Assembly: GCF_004403465.1 (NCBI RefSeq)
Contig: NZ_SOGQ01000050.1
Span: 31,848-95,847, forward strand
Origin: Cryobacterium sinapicolor
Lineage (GTDB): Bacteria > Actinomycetota > Actinomycetes > Actinomycetales > Microbacteriaceae
Reading direction: 5' to 3'
Length of the DNA stretch: 64,000 nucleotides
Every line of letters starts with the position of its first letter. Positions within the stretch are counted from its first letter, which is position 1. This document shows positions 1 to 8,500 of this stretch, piece after piece. The translations under genes were made by a program, and so were the position numbers. The notes under the pieces were generated by a model. That model did no database searches and was not told the origin of the DNA. It saw only the letters and a list, made by a program, of their open reading frames with translations.

Positions 1-292
<292 letters not shown>

Positions 293-321
293 GGCTTCAT
301 CACCTTTGATCGCCGTGTTAC

Positions 322-342
322 TAACTGACCGTTCGTTTTGTA
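322..342. promoter_or_regulatory. Possible TetR/PaaR-type operator before the thiolase gene
   Basis: The sequence ACTGACCGTTCGTTTTG lies 30-50 bp upstream of the thiolase start. Its left half resembles the GACCG-NTCGGT style of operators used by PaaR-like TetR repressors; the right half is degenerate. No regulator gene is in view, so this is suggestive only. Confidence 0.25.
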
Positions 343-433
343 AAGAATGTCATAGAAAGTCCTTGCAGGGCAAGAAAAGGAAGCCGCCACGCCGCCCTCC
401 CCCACATCGGCTCGACTGAGGCACACTGGATGG

Positions 434-1684
434 GTGAACGCAACGCCCAGCACCGTCCCATCCGCCCCCGGCACCGGTCGCCGCCCCGCCGGCCGCCTCG
501 GTCTCCGCCGCAATCTGTTACGCCCGGACCGGTCGGACCAGGCAGACCGGGTCACCTTCATCGAGTTGTTCTTCGACCTGATCTTCGTTTTCGCGCTGAC
601 CCAACTGTCGAACCATCTCTATGAGAACCAGTCCTGGCAGGGCGCCGCGGAGTCCGTCGTCCTGGTGCTCGCCCTGTGGTGGATCTGGGTGCACACCACC
701 TGGGTGACCAACGTGCTCGACCCGGCGCGCCTGCCCGTGCGCGGGGTCGTGATCGGCCTCTCCCTCATCGGGCTCGTGGTCAGCGTCTCGATCTTCGAAT
801 CGTTCGGCGACCGGGGACTCATCTTCGCCGTGGCCTATGTCACCCTGCAGCTCGGCCGCACGGCCTTCATGGCCCTCGCGCTCGCGCGCCACGACCCTGC
901 CCTCTTCCGCGCCTTCGTGCGAATCTTCGTCTGGCTGGCCGTGGCCGGGCTGTTCTGGATTCTCGGCGGTCTGCTCCCGGCCGACTACCGGCTGCTGCTC
1001 TGGGCGTCAGCGTTGGGGATCGAATTCGTGTCGGCCTCGCTCGGTTTCCCGGTTCCGGGCCTCGGCCGGGCCACCCCCGGCAATGGCGAGCTGTCCGGCC
1101 CGCACATCGCGGAGCGCAGCGCCCTGTTCGTCATCATCGCGCTCGGAGAATCCTTCCTGGTGACCGGCTTCGCCTTCGTCGACCAGGACGTCTCGGTGCC
1201 GGGCGTGCTCGGCCTCCTGTTGGCCTTCGTGAGCGGAGCGGCCATGTGGTGGCTGTATTTCGACCACGGGGAGCACGCCGGCAGCAAGGCACTCACCGAG
1301 GCAGCCAACCCCGGCCGTCTCGCCCGCCTCGCCTATACCTATGTGCACGCCCTGATCATCGCGGGCGTGGTGCTGACCTCGGTCGGCGACAAAGAGATCC
1401 TGGCGCATCCGGATGGCCCGGTCACGTTCTCGACGGCCGTCGCGATCACCGGCGGGCCGCTGCTGTACCTGCTAGGGCTGGCGCTGTTCCGGTTCCTCGT
1501 CGCCGGGGAAGTTCTGGTCTCCCACCTGAGCGGTATCGCGGTGCTGTTGCTGGCGCTGCCTCTCGCCTCCGCCCTGCCACCGCTCGCCGTGGGAGCGGCG
1601 GGAGCGTTCGTGCTGGCCACCGTCGCCTGCTGGGACACCATCGTGCGCGTGCGGAACGGCACCGCCGAGGAAAAGGCCGGCTAG
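434..1684 (+). CDS. Low temperature requirement protein A (LtrA) family membrane protein
   Basis: A 416-residue integral membrane protein. After a basic, proline-rich N-terminus of about 40 residues comes the family signature FIELFFDLIFVFALTQLSNHL, followed by many hydrophobic helices (about ten or more) to the C-terminus. LtrA was named from a Listeria cold-growth mutant; its biochemical role is unknown. The start is GTG at 434; an ATG at 430 is out of frame. The gene is divergent from the thiolase and convergent with the next gene, with a hairpin at 1703-1752 between them. Family assignment is secure, function is not. Confidence 0.85.
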   Translation: MNATPSTVPSAPGTGRRPAGRLGLRRNLLRPDRSDQADRVTFIELFFDLIFVFALTQLSNHLYENQSWQGAAESVVLVLALWWIWVHTTWVTNVLDPARLPVRGVVIGLSLIGLVVSVSIFESFGDRGLIFAVAYVTLQLGRTAFMALALARHDPALFRAFVRIFVWLAVAGLFWILGGLLPADYRLLLWASALGIEFVSASLGFPVPGLGRATPGNGELSGPHIAERSALFVIIALGESFLVTGFAFVDQDVSVPGVLGLLLAFVSGAAMWWLYFDHGEHAGSKALTEAANPGRLARLAYTYVHALIIAGVVLTSVGDKEILAHPDGPVTFSTAVAITGGPLLYLLGLALFRFLVAGEVLVSHLSGIAVLLLALPLASALPPLAVGAAGAFVLATVACWDTIVRVRNGTAEEKAG

Positions 1685-1702
1685 CCGAGACGGGGCAGCG
1701 AA

Positions 1703-1752
1703 ACGACAGGAACACGGGGTGCGCCCAATGCGATACCCCTCATTCCTGTCGT
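1703..1752. terminator. Hairpin between convergent genes, likely bidirectional terminator
   Basis: ACGACAGGAA (1703-1712) pairs perfectly with TTCCTGTCGT (1743-1752). An inner GGGGT (1716-1720) pairs with ACCCC (1735-1739). It sits in the 88 bp between the ltrA-like stop and the stop of the gene on the other strand. Confidence 0.6.
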
Positions 1753-1772
1753 GTCAGATGATCGAACCGCGG

Positions 1773-2291
1773 TTAGAAGAATCCGTCGGGGGTTCCGGCG
1801 GCCTTCGTCACCGACTCGGTGCCGATGCGGGCGGCGGTGAGCTGGGCCATCGCGACGCGCAGGCCGGACTCCATCTGGGCGGCCCAAACCTCGGTTTCGC
1901 GGCTGGCGGCGTCTGCGGCATCCGCTCGGGCGATGGCCTTCTCCTTTTCGGCGCGTTCGCTGCGCACCTGCTGAATGCTCAGGGTGATGCCGTAGTAGGC
2001 GGCCACCATCGAGGCGATGGGCGTGGCGAAGACGGCCAGGGCGTTGATGCTCTCGCTCGACACCCCGACCAGCAGCATCACGATGAAGGCCACCGCGAGC
2101 GCGGCGATGCCGACCAGGACGACGAGTGCGGTGCGCTGGCCGGGCGTGGTCGTGAATCGTGGTGTCGACGCTGGAGCGGGAGCCGGCTGGGCCGCGGCCG
2201 GCTGCGGGTCTTCGACGGGCTCGAGCGTCTCGGTCTGATCGTTCAGGGGCAGCGCCCGGGTGGACGTGCCGGTCGAGGAGAAATCAGTCAT
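1773..2291 (-). CDS. Small membrane protein, hypothetical
   Basis: 172 residues from the ATG at 2291, chosen because GGAG precedes it and the longer frame (to 2342) would overlap the upstream gene. Residues 1-50 are Pro/Ala/Thr-rich and probably disordered. Two membrane segments follow at about 52-75 and 80-102. Then comes a charged, probably coiled-coil stretch (QQVRSERAEKEKAIARADAAD) and an Ala/Thr tail. No enzymatic motif is visible. It follows a DNA-binding protein gene and gntR on the same strand with 16-bp gaps, so the three may be co-transcribed. I do not recognise the family. Confidence 0.6.
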   Translation of the reverse strand: MTDFSSTGTSTRALPLNDQTETLEPVEDPQPAAAQPAPAPASTPRFTTTPGQRTALVVLVGIAALAVAFIVMLLVGVSSESINALAVFATPIASMVAAYYGITLSIQQVRSERAEKEKAIARADAADAASRETEVWAAQMESGLRVAMAQLTAARIGTESVTKAAGTPDGFF

Positions 2292-2307
2292 TGTTCGGGC
2301 TCCGTCG

Positions 2308-2877
2308 TCAGGGTGCATCGGGGGAAGAGGCGGTTGGGTCATTGTCTTCTACCGACTGGGCAGGGTCAAGGCGGGCAGGGTCACGGCGGGCGTCCCCGCG
2401 GGCATTCGGGTCGTCGTTGAGGAAGACCCGCTTGTAGCTGCGGCCGTCGGCGAGTTCGACGGTCCGGCCGGCGAGCTTGCCGCGGCTCAGCTTCAGGTAG
2501 ATCGCCTGGGCAGTGACGCCCAACTGCGCTGCGGCCTCGGACACGGACAGCCCGGGCAGATCCGTGGGCACGGCGCTGGGGCGCGCGGCCCGCTTGCGTC
2601 CGGCCTCCTGGCGGGCGGCGATCTCGGCGTCGGTGCCGTTCCAACGCCACTTCGCGGCGGCCGGCTTCAGCCCCGCGGCATCGGCGATCTCGTCCCAGTC
2701 CGCGCCCCCGCGGAGAGCGTCGCGCACCCCCACGAGGGTGGCCGGGTCGGCGTCAAGTTCGAGGAGCAGGGAGCGGATGGCCCGCAGCCGCTCGAGCGGC
2801 GCCGAACCGGGGGCGGCGTCCAGGGCGGCCAGGCGCGACAGGGCCGCGCTGGTCGATGGTGCGAGAAAATATCCCAT
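2308..2877 (-). CDS. Small protein with two helix-turn-helix-like segments
   Basis: 189 residues from the ATG at 2877; an upstream extension of the frame runs into gntR and is low-complexity, so it was dropped. Residues 59-80 (DWDEIADAAGLKPAAAKWRW) look like one helix-turn-helix. Residues 110-137 (LSVSEAAAQLGVTAQAIYLKL) look like a second, of the type used by excisionase/MerR-like proteins to bind a helix and wing. The C-terminus is Asp/Arg/Pro-rich. It is probably a DNA-binding regulator of unknown target. It lies between gntR and a membrane-protein gene, all leftward and tightly spaced. Confidence 0.6.
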   Translation of the reverse strand: MGYFLAPSTSAALSRLAALDAAPGSAPLERLRAIRSLLLELDADPATLVGVRDALRGGADWDEIADAAGLKPAAAKWRWNGTDAEIAARQEAGRKRAARPSAVPTDLPGLSVSEAAAQLGVTAQAIYLKLSRGKLAGRTVELADGRSYKRVFLNDDPNARGDARRDPARLDPAQSVEDNDPTASSPDAP

Positions 2878-2893
2878 TGTGTGCCGCAGGCAC

Positions 2894-3601
2894 TCAGGAC
2901 GAGTGCAGGGAGGACGGGTGCAGGGACGACGGGTGGTGGGCCTCCGGGCCGGCTTCACCGCCGATGGCGGCCGCGAGGCGCTCGCGGGCACGGGAGAGGT
3001 GCTCATCGAGCAGCTGGGCGGCCCCGGGGCCGTCACCCTCGGCGATGAGCTCCAGGATGCGCTGGTGTTCGGCCTGGATCAGCGCCGTGTCGAGCAGATT
3101 GAGGGACTGCACCCGGACCATGCACAGACGTACCTCACTGACCAGCGAACGGTACATCTTGCTGAGTCGCTCGTTGCCGACGGCGTCGATCAGACTGGTG
3201 TGGAAGCGCATATCGGGCTCCACCACGTCGAGCGCGGAGCCGCCGGCCACGGCCGCGATGTCACGGTTCGCCTGCACGGCCCCCTCCGGGACGGTGCGAG
3301 TCACGGCCAGGCGGCGCAGCACCTCGCTCTCGAGGTAGGCGCGGGCCCGGTAGATGTCGCGCACAGAGTCCGGGCCGAGCTCGGCGACACGGGCACTCTT
3401 GTGCGCCCCGCGCACGAGCAGCCCCTCGGACACCAGCTTCTCGATCGCCGCCTTCGCCGTGGGGCGGGCTACGTCGTAGCTCGCGGCCATCTCGGTCTCG
3501 GTCAGGGCCAGATCGGAGGTTAATTCACCCTCGAGGATCCGGGTTCTCAGATCGTTTGAAATGGCATCCACGATCGACGTTGCCGTTACGCGCGCTGCCA
3601 C
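2894..3601 (-). CDS. GntR-family (FadR/FCD subfamily) regulator, probable lactate regulator
   Basis: 235 residues. The N-terminal 75 residues form a GntR winged helix (LTETEMAASYDVARPTAKAAIEKLVSEGLL). Residues about 85-215 form an all-helical FCD effector domain with the usual Asp/His metal or ligand residues (DMRFHTSLIDAVGNERL, EHQRILELIAEGD). The C-terminus ends in a short repeat, HHPSSLHPSSLHSS, which looks dispensable. The gene is divergent from the lactate permease gene, the normal arrangement for LldR-type regulators. Two copies of an 11-bp motif lie in the shared promoter region. Lactate as effector is inferred from neighbours. Confidence 0.85.
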   Translation of the reverse strand: MAARVTATSIVDAISNDLRTRILEGELTSDLALTETEMAASYDVARPTAKAAIEKLVSEGLLVRGAHKSARVAELGPDSVRDIYRARAYLESEVLRRLAVTRTVPEGAVQANRDIAAVAGGSALDVVEPDMRFHTSLIDAVGNERLSKMYRSLVSEVRLCMVRVQSLNLLDTALIQAEHQRILELIAEGDGPGAAQLLDEHLSRARERLAAAIGGEAGPEAHHPSSLHPSSLHSS

Positions 3602-3635
3602 GGGAGCCTGCCTTTCCTAAACGAGTGTTCTCATC

Positions 3636-3688
3636 TTGACAGACAAAATCACAAATATTGTTGACTTACTTGCATACTTGCTAGACAA
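3636..3688. promoter_or_regulatory. Two candidate GntR operators, 42 bp apart
   Basis: TTGACAGACAA (3636-3646) and TTGCTAGACAA (3678-3688) share TTGNYAGACAA, close to the palindrome TTGTCNGACAA. They are exactly 42 bp apart, four helical turns on one DNA face. The right copy overlaps the putative -10 of the permease promoter and the left copy lies between the promoter and gntR. Binding is inferred from position and symmetry. Confidence 0.5.
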
Positions 3689-3689
3689 T
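3661..3689 (+). promoter_or_regulatory. Putative promoter of the lactate permease operon
   Basis: TTGACT (3661-3666), a 17-bp spacer and GACAAT (3684-3689) form a plausible sigma-70-type promoter about 45 bp before the start of the permease coding homology. Confidence 0.5.
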
Positions 3690-3737
3690 CGTGGAGGTGT
3701 CACGACGGCGTGACCATGACCTCAGTGTGGAGACCCC

Positions 3738-5465
3738 ATCTTTCAACAGATACTCGATCCGATTCTTGGATCCCTCGTCCTGTCGGCCATTTGTGCCGCT
3801 TTGCCACTCATTCTCCTCTTCGTCCTACTCGGCGTGTTCCGGGTCAAGGCGCACAAGGCGGCCCTCGCCAGTCTGCTCCTCTCCGTCGTGCTCGCCGTTG
3901 TCGGTTGGCAGATGCCCGTCGGCCAGGCGCTGAGCGCAACGGCGGCCGGCATTTTCTACGGCCTCTTCCCGATCCTCTGGATCCTGGTCAACGCGTTGTG
4001 GATCTACAAGCTCACCGTGGCCACCCCCTGGTTCGAGGTGCTGGGCCGCACCATCCGTTCCATTTCCAACGACCTGCGTATTCTCGCCATCCTGATCGCG
4101 TTCTGCTTCGGCGCGCTGCTCGAGTCGCTCGCCGGATTCGGCGCCCCGGTCGCCATCTCCGCCGCCATGCTGATGGCCGCGGGAATGAAGCCGCTCAAGT
4201 CCGCCATGGTCTCGCTGCTGGCCAACACGGCTCCGGTGGCCTTCGGCGCCATGGCCGCCCCGATCATCGCCCTCAACGGCGTGACCGGCCTGCCGATCCA
4301 GGACCTCGCCTCCATGGCCGGTCGCCAGACGCCGTTCATCGCCGTGATCGTGCCGCTGATCCTCGTCTTCATCGTCGACGGCAAGCGCGGCATCAAGCAG
4401 ACCTGGCCGGTGGCCGTGGTCGCCGGTCTCGTCTTCGGGCTGGCCCAGTTCGTCACGGCCAACTACTTCGCCGTCGAACTGACGGATGTCGTGGCCGCCG
4501 TCGCCACCGTTGCTGCCGTCCTGATCATGCTGCGCTTCTGGCAGCCGTCCGAATCCATGGGCCTGAACGACGACGTCGAACTGTCCGGTGCCGAGAACCT
4601 GGTGAGCACGACCGTGGGTGCCGCGGTTCCCGAATCCGCCATGCGCAGCACCCCCACCACCGCGCTCAAGTCGGCCCGACGCTCCGCCGACAGCCCCGAC
4701 CTGACCGACAACACCCGCCCGGAGCCCCGCCAGGTCTGGAAGGCCGTCGCCCCATACCTGATCATCATGGGCATCTTCTCGATCGCGCAGATCCCGGCCG
4801 TCAAGGCCTGGCTCGGCGTCGTGGGCAGCGTCACCTTCCCCTGGCCCGGACTGGACGTGGTCGACGCGGCCGGCAACCCAGTCCCGGCGACCACCTTCAA
4901 GCTCGACCACATCAAGGCCACCGGCACCCTGCTGCTCTTCTCCGGCTTGATCACCATGGCCCTCTACAAGGTCTCGTTCCGCCAGGGCCTCAAGATCTAC
5001 GGTGACACCCTCGTGCAGCTGCGCTGGACCATCGTCACCGTCACCGCCGTGCTGGCCCTCTCGTTCGTCATGAACCTGTCTGGCCAGACCGCCTCCCTCG
5101 GCGCCTGGCTCGCCACCGCGGGTGTGTTCTTTGCCGTGATCTCCCCTCTAATCGGCTGGATCGGCGTGGCCCTGACGGGTTCCGACACCTCGTCCAACGC
5201 ACTCTTCGGACAGTTGCAGGTCACCGCCGCCAACGCGACCGGCCTGTCGCCGGTGCTGATGGCCGCCGCCAACTCCTCGGCCGGAGTGCTCGGCAAGATG
5301 CTCTCGCTGCAGAACCTGGCTGTGGCCGCCGCCGCGGTCGGATTGGTGGGAGCGGAGAGCCTGCTCTTCCGCAAGCTGGTCGGCTGGAGCCTCGGGCTCC
5401 TCGTGCTGATCACCATCCTGATCGTGCTGCAGTCCACCCCGGTCCTCGGCTGGATGGTGCCGTAA
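3738..5465 (+). CDS. lldP: L-lactate permease (LctP/LldP family), start codon appears to be ATC
   Basis: A lactate/proton symporter of about 575 residues with 12 or more membrane helices; an Ala/Arg-rich loop lies mid-protein (SARRSADSPDLTDNTRPEP). Family-like sequence begins FQQILDPILGSLVLSAICAALP at 3741. The codon just before it, where Met is expected, is ATC (3738-3740). GGAG (3729-3732) sits 5 nt upstream as for a normal start. No ATG, GTG or TTG is in frame between the stop at 3717-3719 and this point. The first conventional start is TTG at 3801, inside the first helix. The stop overlaps the next ATG (TAATG). Product is certain; the start is not. Confidence 0.85.
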   Translation: MFQQILDPILGSLVLSAICAALPLILLFVLLGVFRVKAHKAALASLLLSVVLAVVGWQMPVGQALSATAAGIFYGLFPILWILVNALWIYKLTVATPWFEVLGRTIRSISNDLRILAILIAFCFGALLESLAGFGAPVAISAAMLMAAGMKPLKSAMVSLLANTAPVAFGAMAAPIIALNGVTGLPIQDLASMAGRQTPFIAVIVPLILVFIVDGKRGIKQTWPVAVVAGLVFGLAQFVTANYFAVELTDVVAAVATVAAVLIMLRFWQPSESMGLNDDVELSGAENLVSTTVGAAVPESAMRSTPTTALKSARRSADSPDLTDNTRPEPRQVWKAVAPYLIIMGIFSIAQIPAVKAWLGVVGSVTFPWPGLDVVDAAGNPVPATTFKLDHIKATGTLLLFSGLITMALYKVSFRQGLKIYGDTLVQLRWTIVTVTAVLALSFVMNLSGQTASLGAWLATAGVFFAVISPLIGWIGVALTGSDTSSNALFGQLQVTAANATGLSPVLMAAANSSAGVLGKMLSLQNLAVAAAAVGLVGAESLLFRKLVGWSLGLLVLITILIVLQSTPVLGWMVP

Positions 5466-8389
5466 TGGCCCGCCGCGGCACGGTGGACACCCCCTCGACG
5501 ACCCTCTCGGGTCCCGAATCGGTACCTGCATCCGCCGGGATGCTGGGTGCCCTCCGCGCCGCGGTGTCCGACCCGGCCCAGGTCAAGACCCGGGCCATCG
5601 ACCTGCACGCCAACGCCCACGACGCCTCGCACTTCCTGCTCGTCCCCCAGGCCCTGGTCGTGGCCGGAAACGCCGACGAGGTCGGCAAGCTGCTGCGCGC
5701 CAGCCGGGCTCAGGGCGTTCCGCTCACGTTCCGCTCCGGCGGCACCAGCCTGAGCGGCCAGGCACTCACCGACGGCGTGCTGGTCGACGTGCGGCGCAAC
5801 TTCAAGCAGATCGAGGTGCTCGAGGGCGGCGCCCGGGTGCGGGTTCAGCCCGGCGTCACCGTGCGCGCACTGAATGCCCGCCTGGCGAAGTACGGCCGCA
5901 AGTTCGGTCCGGACCCGGCGAGCGAATCCGCCTGCACCATCGGCGGAGTCGTGGCCAACAACTCCTCCGGGATGGCCTGCGGCACCGTCGACAACGCCTA
6001 CCAGACCCTGGAATCGGTCACTGTGGTGCTGCCCAGCGGCACCGTCGTCGACACCGGCGCGACGGATGCCGACGCCCGCCTCCGCACCCTCGAACCCGAG
6101 CTGCACGAGGGTCTGCTACGCCTCGCCAAGCGGGTTCAGCGGAACCCCTCCTCCGTGGCCACCATCCGGCACCAGTTCTCGATGAAGAACACCATGGGTT
6201 ACGGCCTGAACTCCCTACTGGACTTCGACCGGCCCGTGGACATCCTGGCGCACTTGATCGTGGGCAGCGAGGGCACCCTCGGCTTCGTCGCGGAGGCGGT
6301 CTTTCGCACCGTGCCCCGACCGACCCACACCGTCACCGGCCTGCTGGTCTTCCCCGACCTGGAGACCGCCAACGCGGCCCTGCCTGCCCTGGTGGGAACC
6401 GGGGCGGCCACCCTCGAGCTGATGGACGCCCTGTCGCTCAAGGTGGGTCAGGGCCTGGACAACGTTCCCCCGGTCGTGCGCGACCTCGCGGTGCGGGACC
6501 ACGCGGCACTCCTGATGGAGTACCAGACCGACAACCCCGAGCGACTACAGGAGCTGCAACACGCGGGCCTGGGCATCCTGCCGGGGCTCGGGCTCAGCGC
6601 CCCGGTCGAGTTCAGCGCGGACTCCGCGACCCGGGCCCAGCTGTGGCACCTGCGGAAGGGGCTCTACGCATCCGTCGCCGGCGCCCGCCCGCAGGGCACC
6701 ACGGCCCTGCTCGAGGATGTCGTCGTGCCGGTGGCCGCGCTGGGTCGCACCTGCGTGGAGCTGATCCGCCTGTTCGACAAGTACAGCTACCGCAACAGCG
6801 TGATCTTCGGTCACGCCAAGGACGGCAACATCCACTTCATGCTCACCGACGGTTTCACCGGCAAGACCGAGCTGGAGCGCTACAGCGCCTTCACCGAGGA
6901 CATGGTGGACCTGGTGCTCGGTGAGGGCGGCTCGCTGAAGGCCGAGCACGGCACCGGGCGGGTGATGGCACCGTATGTGCGGCGCCAGTACGGCGACGAG
7001 CTCTACGACGTCATGCGGCAGCTCAAGGTGCTCTTCGACCCCGCCGGGATGCTCAACCCCGGCGTGCTGATGAACGACGACCCGGAGGTGCACCTGCGCG
7101 ACATCAAGCTGGTGCCGCCGGTGGCGGAGGTCGTCGACAGCTGCGTCTCGTGCGGCTACTGCGAGCCCGTCTGCCCCAGCCGGGACCTGACCCTGACACC
7201 TCGCCAGCGGATCGTCACCCTGCGCGCAATCGAACAGGCCCGCCGGGGCGGCAACCTGGCCCTGGCAACGGAATTGGAGAAGGACTACGTCTACGACGGC
7301 GTGGAGACCTGCGCGGTCGACGGCATGTGCCAGACCGCGTGCCCGGTCAACATCAACACCGGCACCATGATGAAGCAGATCCGGCGCGGTGAGGCCGGAC
7401 CGCTGATCAACGGCGTCTGGAACACCGCGGCCAAGAATTGGGGTGCGGTCACCCGCGGCGCCGGACTGGCTCTGACCGTGGTGCGCAAGATCCCGACCCC
7501 GGTGCTGATGGTGCCCAACAAGCTCGGCCGGGCCGTTCTCGGCACCGACACCCTGCCGCTCTATTCGAGTGAGCTGCCCGGCGGCGGCGGCGGACGCTCC
7601 CGCCCGACGCCGGCCCTGGCGCCGGAAGCCGTCTACTTCCCGGCCTGCGTGCAGACCATGTTCGGTCCGGCGACCGCCGGCACGCCGGGGGTGCAGGTCA
7701 GCTTCGAGCAGCTCTGCGACCGGGCCGGCATCACCCTGGTGGTGCCGGAGGGCATCGACGGGCTCTGCTGCGGCACGCCGTGGTCGTCGAAGGGTCTGAA
7801 GACCGGCGAGGCGACCATGCGGGCCAAGACCCTCGCGGCGCTGCGCACGGCGACCCGGAATGGGGAGCTCGCGATCATCTGCGACGCCTCCTCCTGCACC
7901 GAGGGCCTGCGCACGACGATCGAGGGTGACCACGACGAGCCGCGCCTGCGGGTGGTGGACGCCGTGCAGTTCGCCGCCGAACGCATCCTGCCGTCACTGC
8001 CCGAGTACCAGAAGATCGACAAGCTCGCGCTGCACCCCACGTGCTCGTCCACCCGGATGGGCATCAACGACTCCCTGCAGACCCTTGCGGGCGGCGTCGC
8101 CGAGACGGTGCAGGTGCCGGACAACTGGGGCTGCTGCGGCTTCGCCGGGGACCGCGGCATGCTGCATCCCGAGCTGACCGAATCGGCCACCCGGGCGCAG
8201 GCAGCCGACGTCGCGACGATGGACGCCACGGCGTTCGTGTCGTGCAACCGCACCTGCGAGCTCGGGCTGACCCGGGCCACGGGCAAGGAGTACCGCCACG
8301 TACTCGAGCTGCTGGAAGAGGTGACCCGGCCCGACACCGACGATCCGGATGCCGCCGCTCCCCGTCTGGCAGAGTCGGGCGCCGTCTAG
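5465..8389 (+). CDS. FAD-binding/4Fe-4S D-lactate dehydrogenase-like oxidoreductase (GlcD-GlcF type fusion)
   Basis: 974 residues joining two modules. Residues about 50-530 form a PCMH-type FAD domain (PLTFRSGGTSLSGQ; CTIGGVVANNSSGMACG) and the FAD-oxidase C-terminal domain. Residues about 559-630 hold two ferredoxin clusters (CVSCGYCEPVCP and CAVDGMCQTACP). Two cysteine-rich CCG motifs (CCGTPWSSKG near 769, GCCGFAGDRG near 890) end the protein. The layout matches YdiJ/Dld-II-type enzymes that oxidise D-lactate or related 2-hydroxyacids and pass electrons to the membrane. Its ATG overlaps the permease stop, so translation is coupled. D-lactate is favoured by the permease; glycolate or D-2-hydroxyglutarate cannot be excluded. 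Confidence 0.85.
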   Translation: MARRGTVDTPSTTLSGPESVPASAGMLGALRAAVSDPAQVKTRAIDLHANAHDASHFLLVPQALVVAGNADEVGKLLRASRAQGVPLTFRSGGTSLSGQALTDGVLVDVRRNFKQIEVLEGGARVRVQPGVTVRALNARLAKYGRKFGPDPASESACTIGGVVANNSSGMACGTVDNAYQTLESVTVVLPSGTVVDTGATDADARLRTLEPELHEGLLRLAKRVQRNPSSVATIRHQFSMKNTMGYGLNSLLDFDRPVDILAHLIVGSEGTLGFVAEAVFRTVPRPTHTVTGLLVFPDLETANAALPALVGTGAATLELMDALSLKVGQGLDNVPPVVRDLAVRDHAALLMEYQTDNPERLQELQHAGLGILPGLGLSAPVEFSADSATRAQLWHLRKGLYASVAGARPQGTTALLEDVVVPVAALGRTCVELIRLFDKYSYRNSVIFGHAKDGNIHFMLTDGFTGKTELERYSAFTEDMVDLVLGEGGSLKAEHGTGRVMAPYVRRQYGDELYDVMRQLKVLFDPAGMLNPGVLMNDDPEVHLRDIKLVPPVAEVVDSCVSCGYCEPVCPSRDLTLTPRQRIVTLRAIEQARRGGNLALATELEKDYVYDGVETCAVDGMCQTACPVNINTGTMMKQIRRGEAGPLINGVWNTAAKNWGAVTRGAGLALTVVRKIPTPVLMVPNKLGRAVLGTDTLPLYSSELPGGGGGRSRPTPALAPEAVYFPACVQTMFGPATAGTPGVQVSFEQLCDRAGITLVVPEGIDGLCCGTPWSSKGLKTGEATMRAKTLAALRTATRNGELAIICDASSCTEGLRTTIEGDHDEPRLRVVDAVQFAAERILPSLPEYQKIDKLALHPTCSSTRMGINDSLQTLAGGVAETVQVPDNWGCCGFAGDRGMLHPELTESATRAQAADVATMDATAFVSCNRTCELGLTRATGKEYRHVLELLEEVTRPDTDDPDAAAPRLAESGAV

Positions 8390-8402
8390 CCCCAGGTGAG
8401 CC

Positions 8403-8455
8403 GCACCCTCCGGAAGCAGGCGAAGGTAGAACCTGCGCCTGCTTGCGTCGGGTGC
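8403..8455. terminator. Nested hairpin between convergent dehydrogenase and treZ genes
   Basis: AAGCAGGCG (8414-8422) pairs perfectly with CGCCTGCTT (8436-8444). An outer GCACCC (8403-8408) pairs with GGGTGC (8450-8455). It lies in the 111 bp between two converging stop codons. Confidence 0.6.
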
Positions 8456-8500
8456 GCCGCGAGCCGGGCCGCGCCGAGAGGCGCGAGCCGGGGCGGCGGG

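Noticed and set aside
3716..3729. ATG at 3716 and GTG at 3727 as starts for the lactate permease
   Set aside because: Both are out of frame with the permease homology, and the ATG frame runs through the permease gene as an antisense-like, Arg-rich shadow.
6545..7933. Long leftward open frame opposite the D-lactate dehydrogenase gene
   Set aside because: A shadow frame of a high-GC gene: rich in His, Arg and Gly, no recognisable domain, and fully overlapped by a strong gene.
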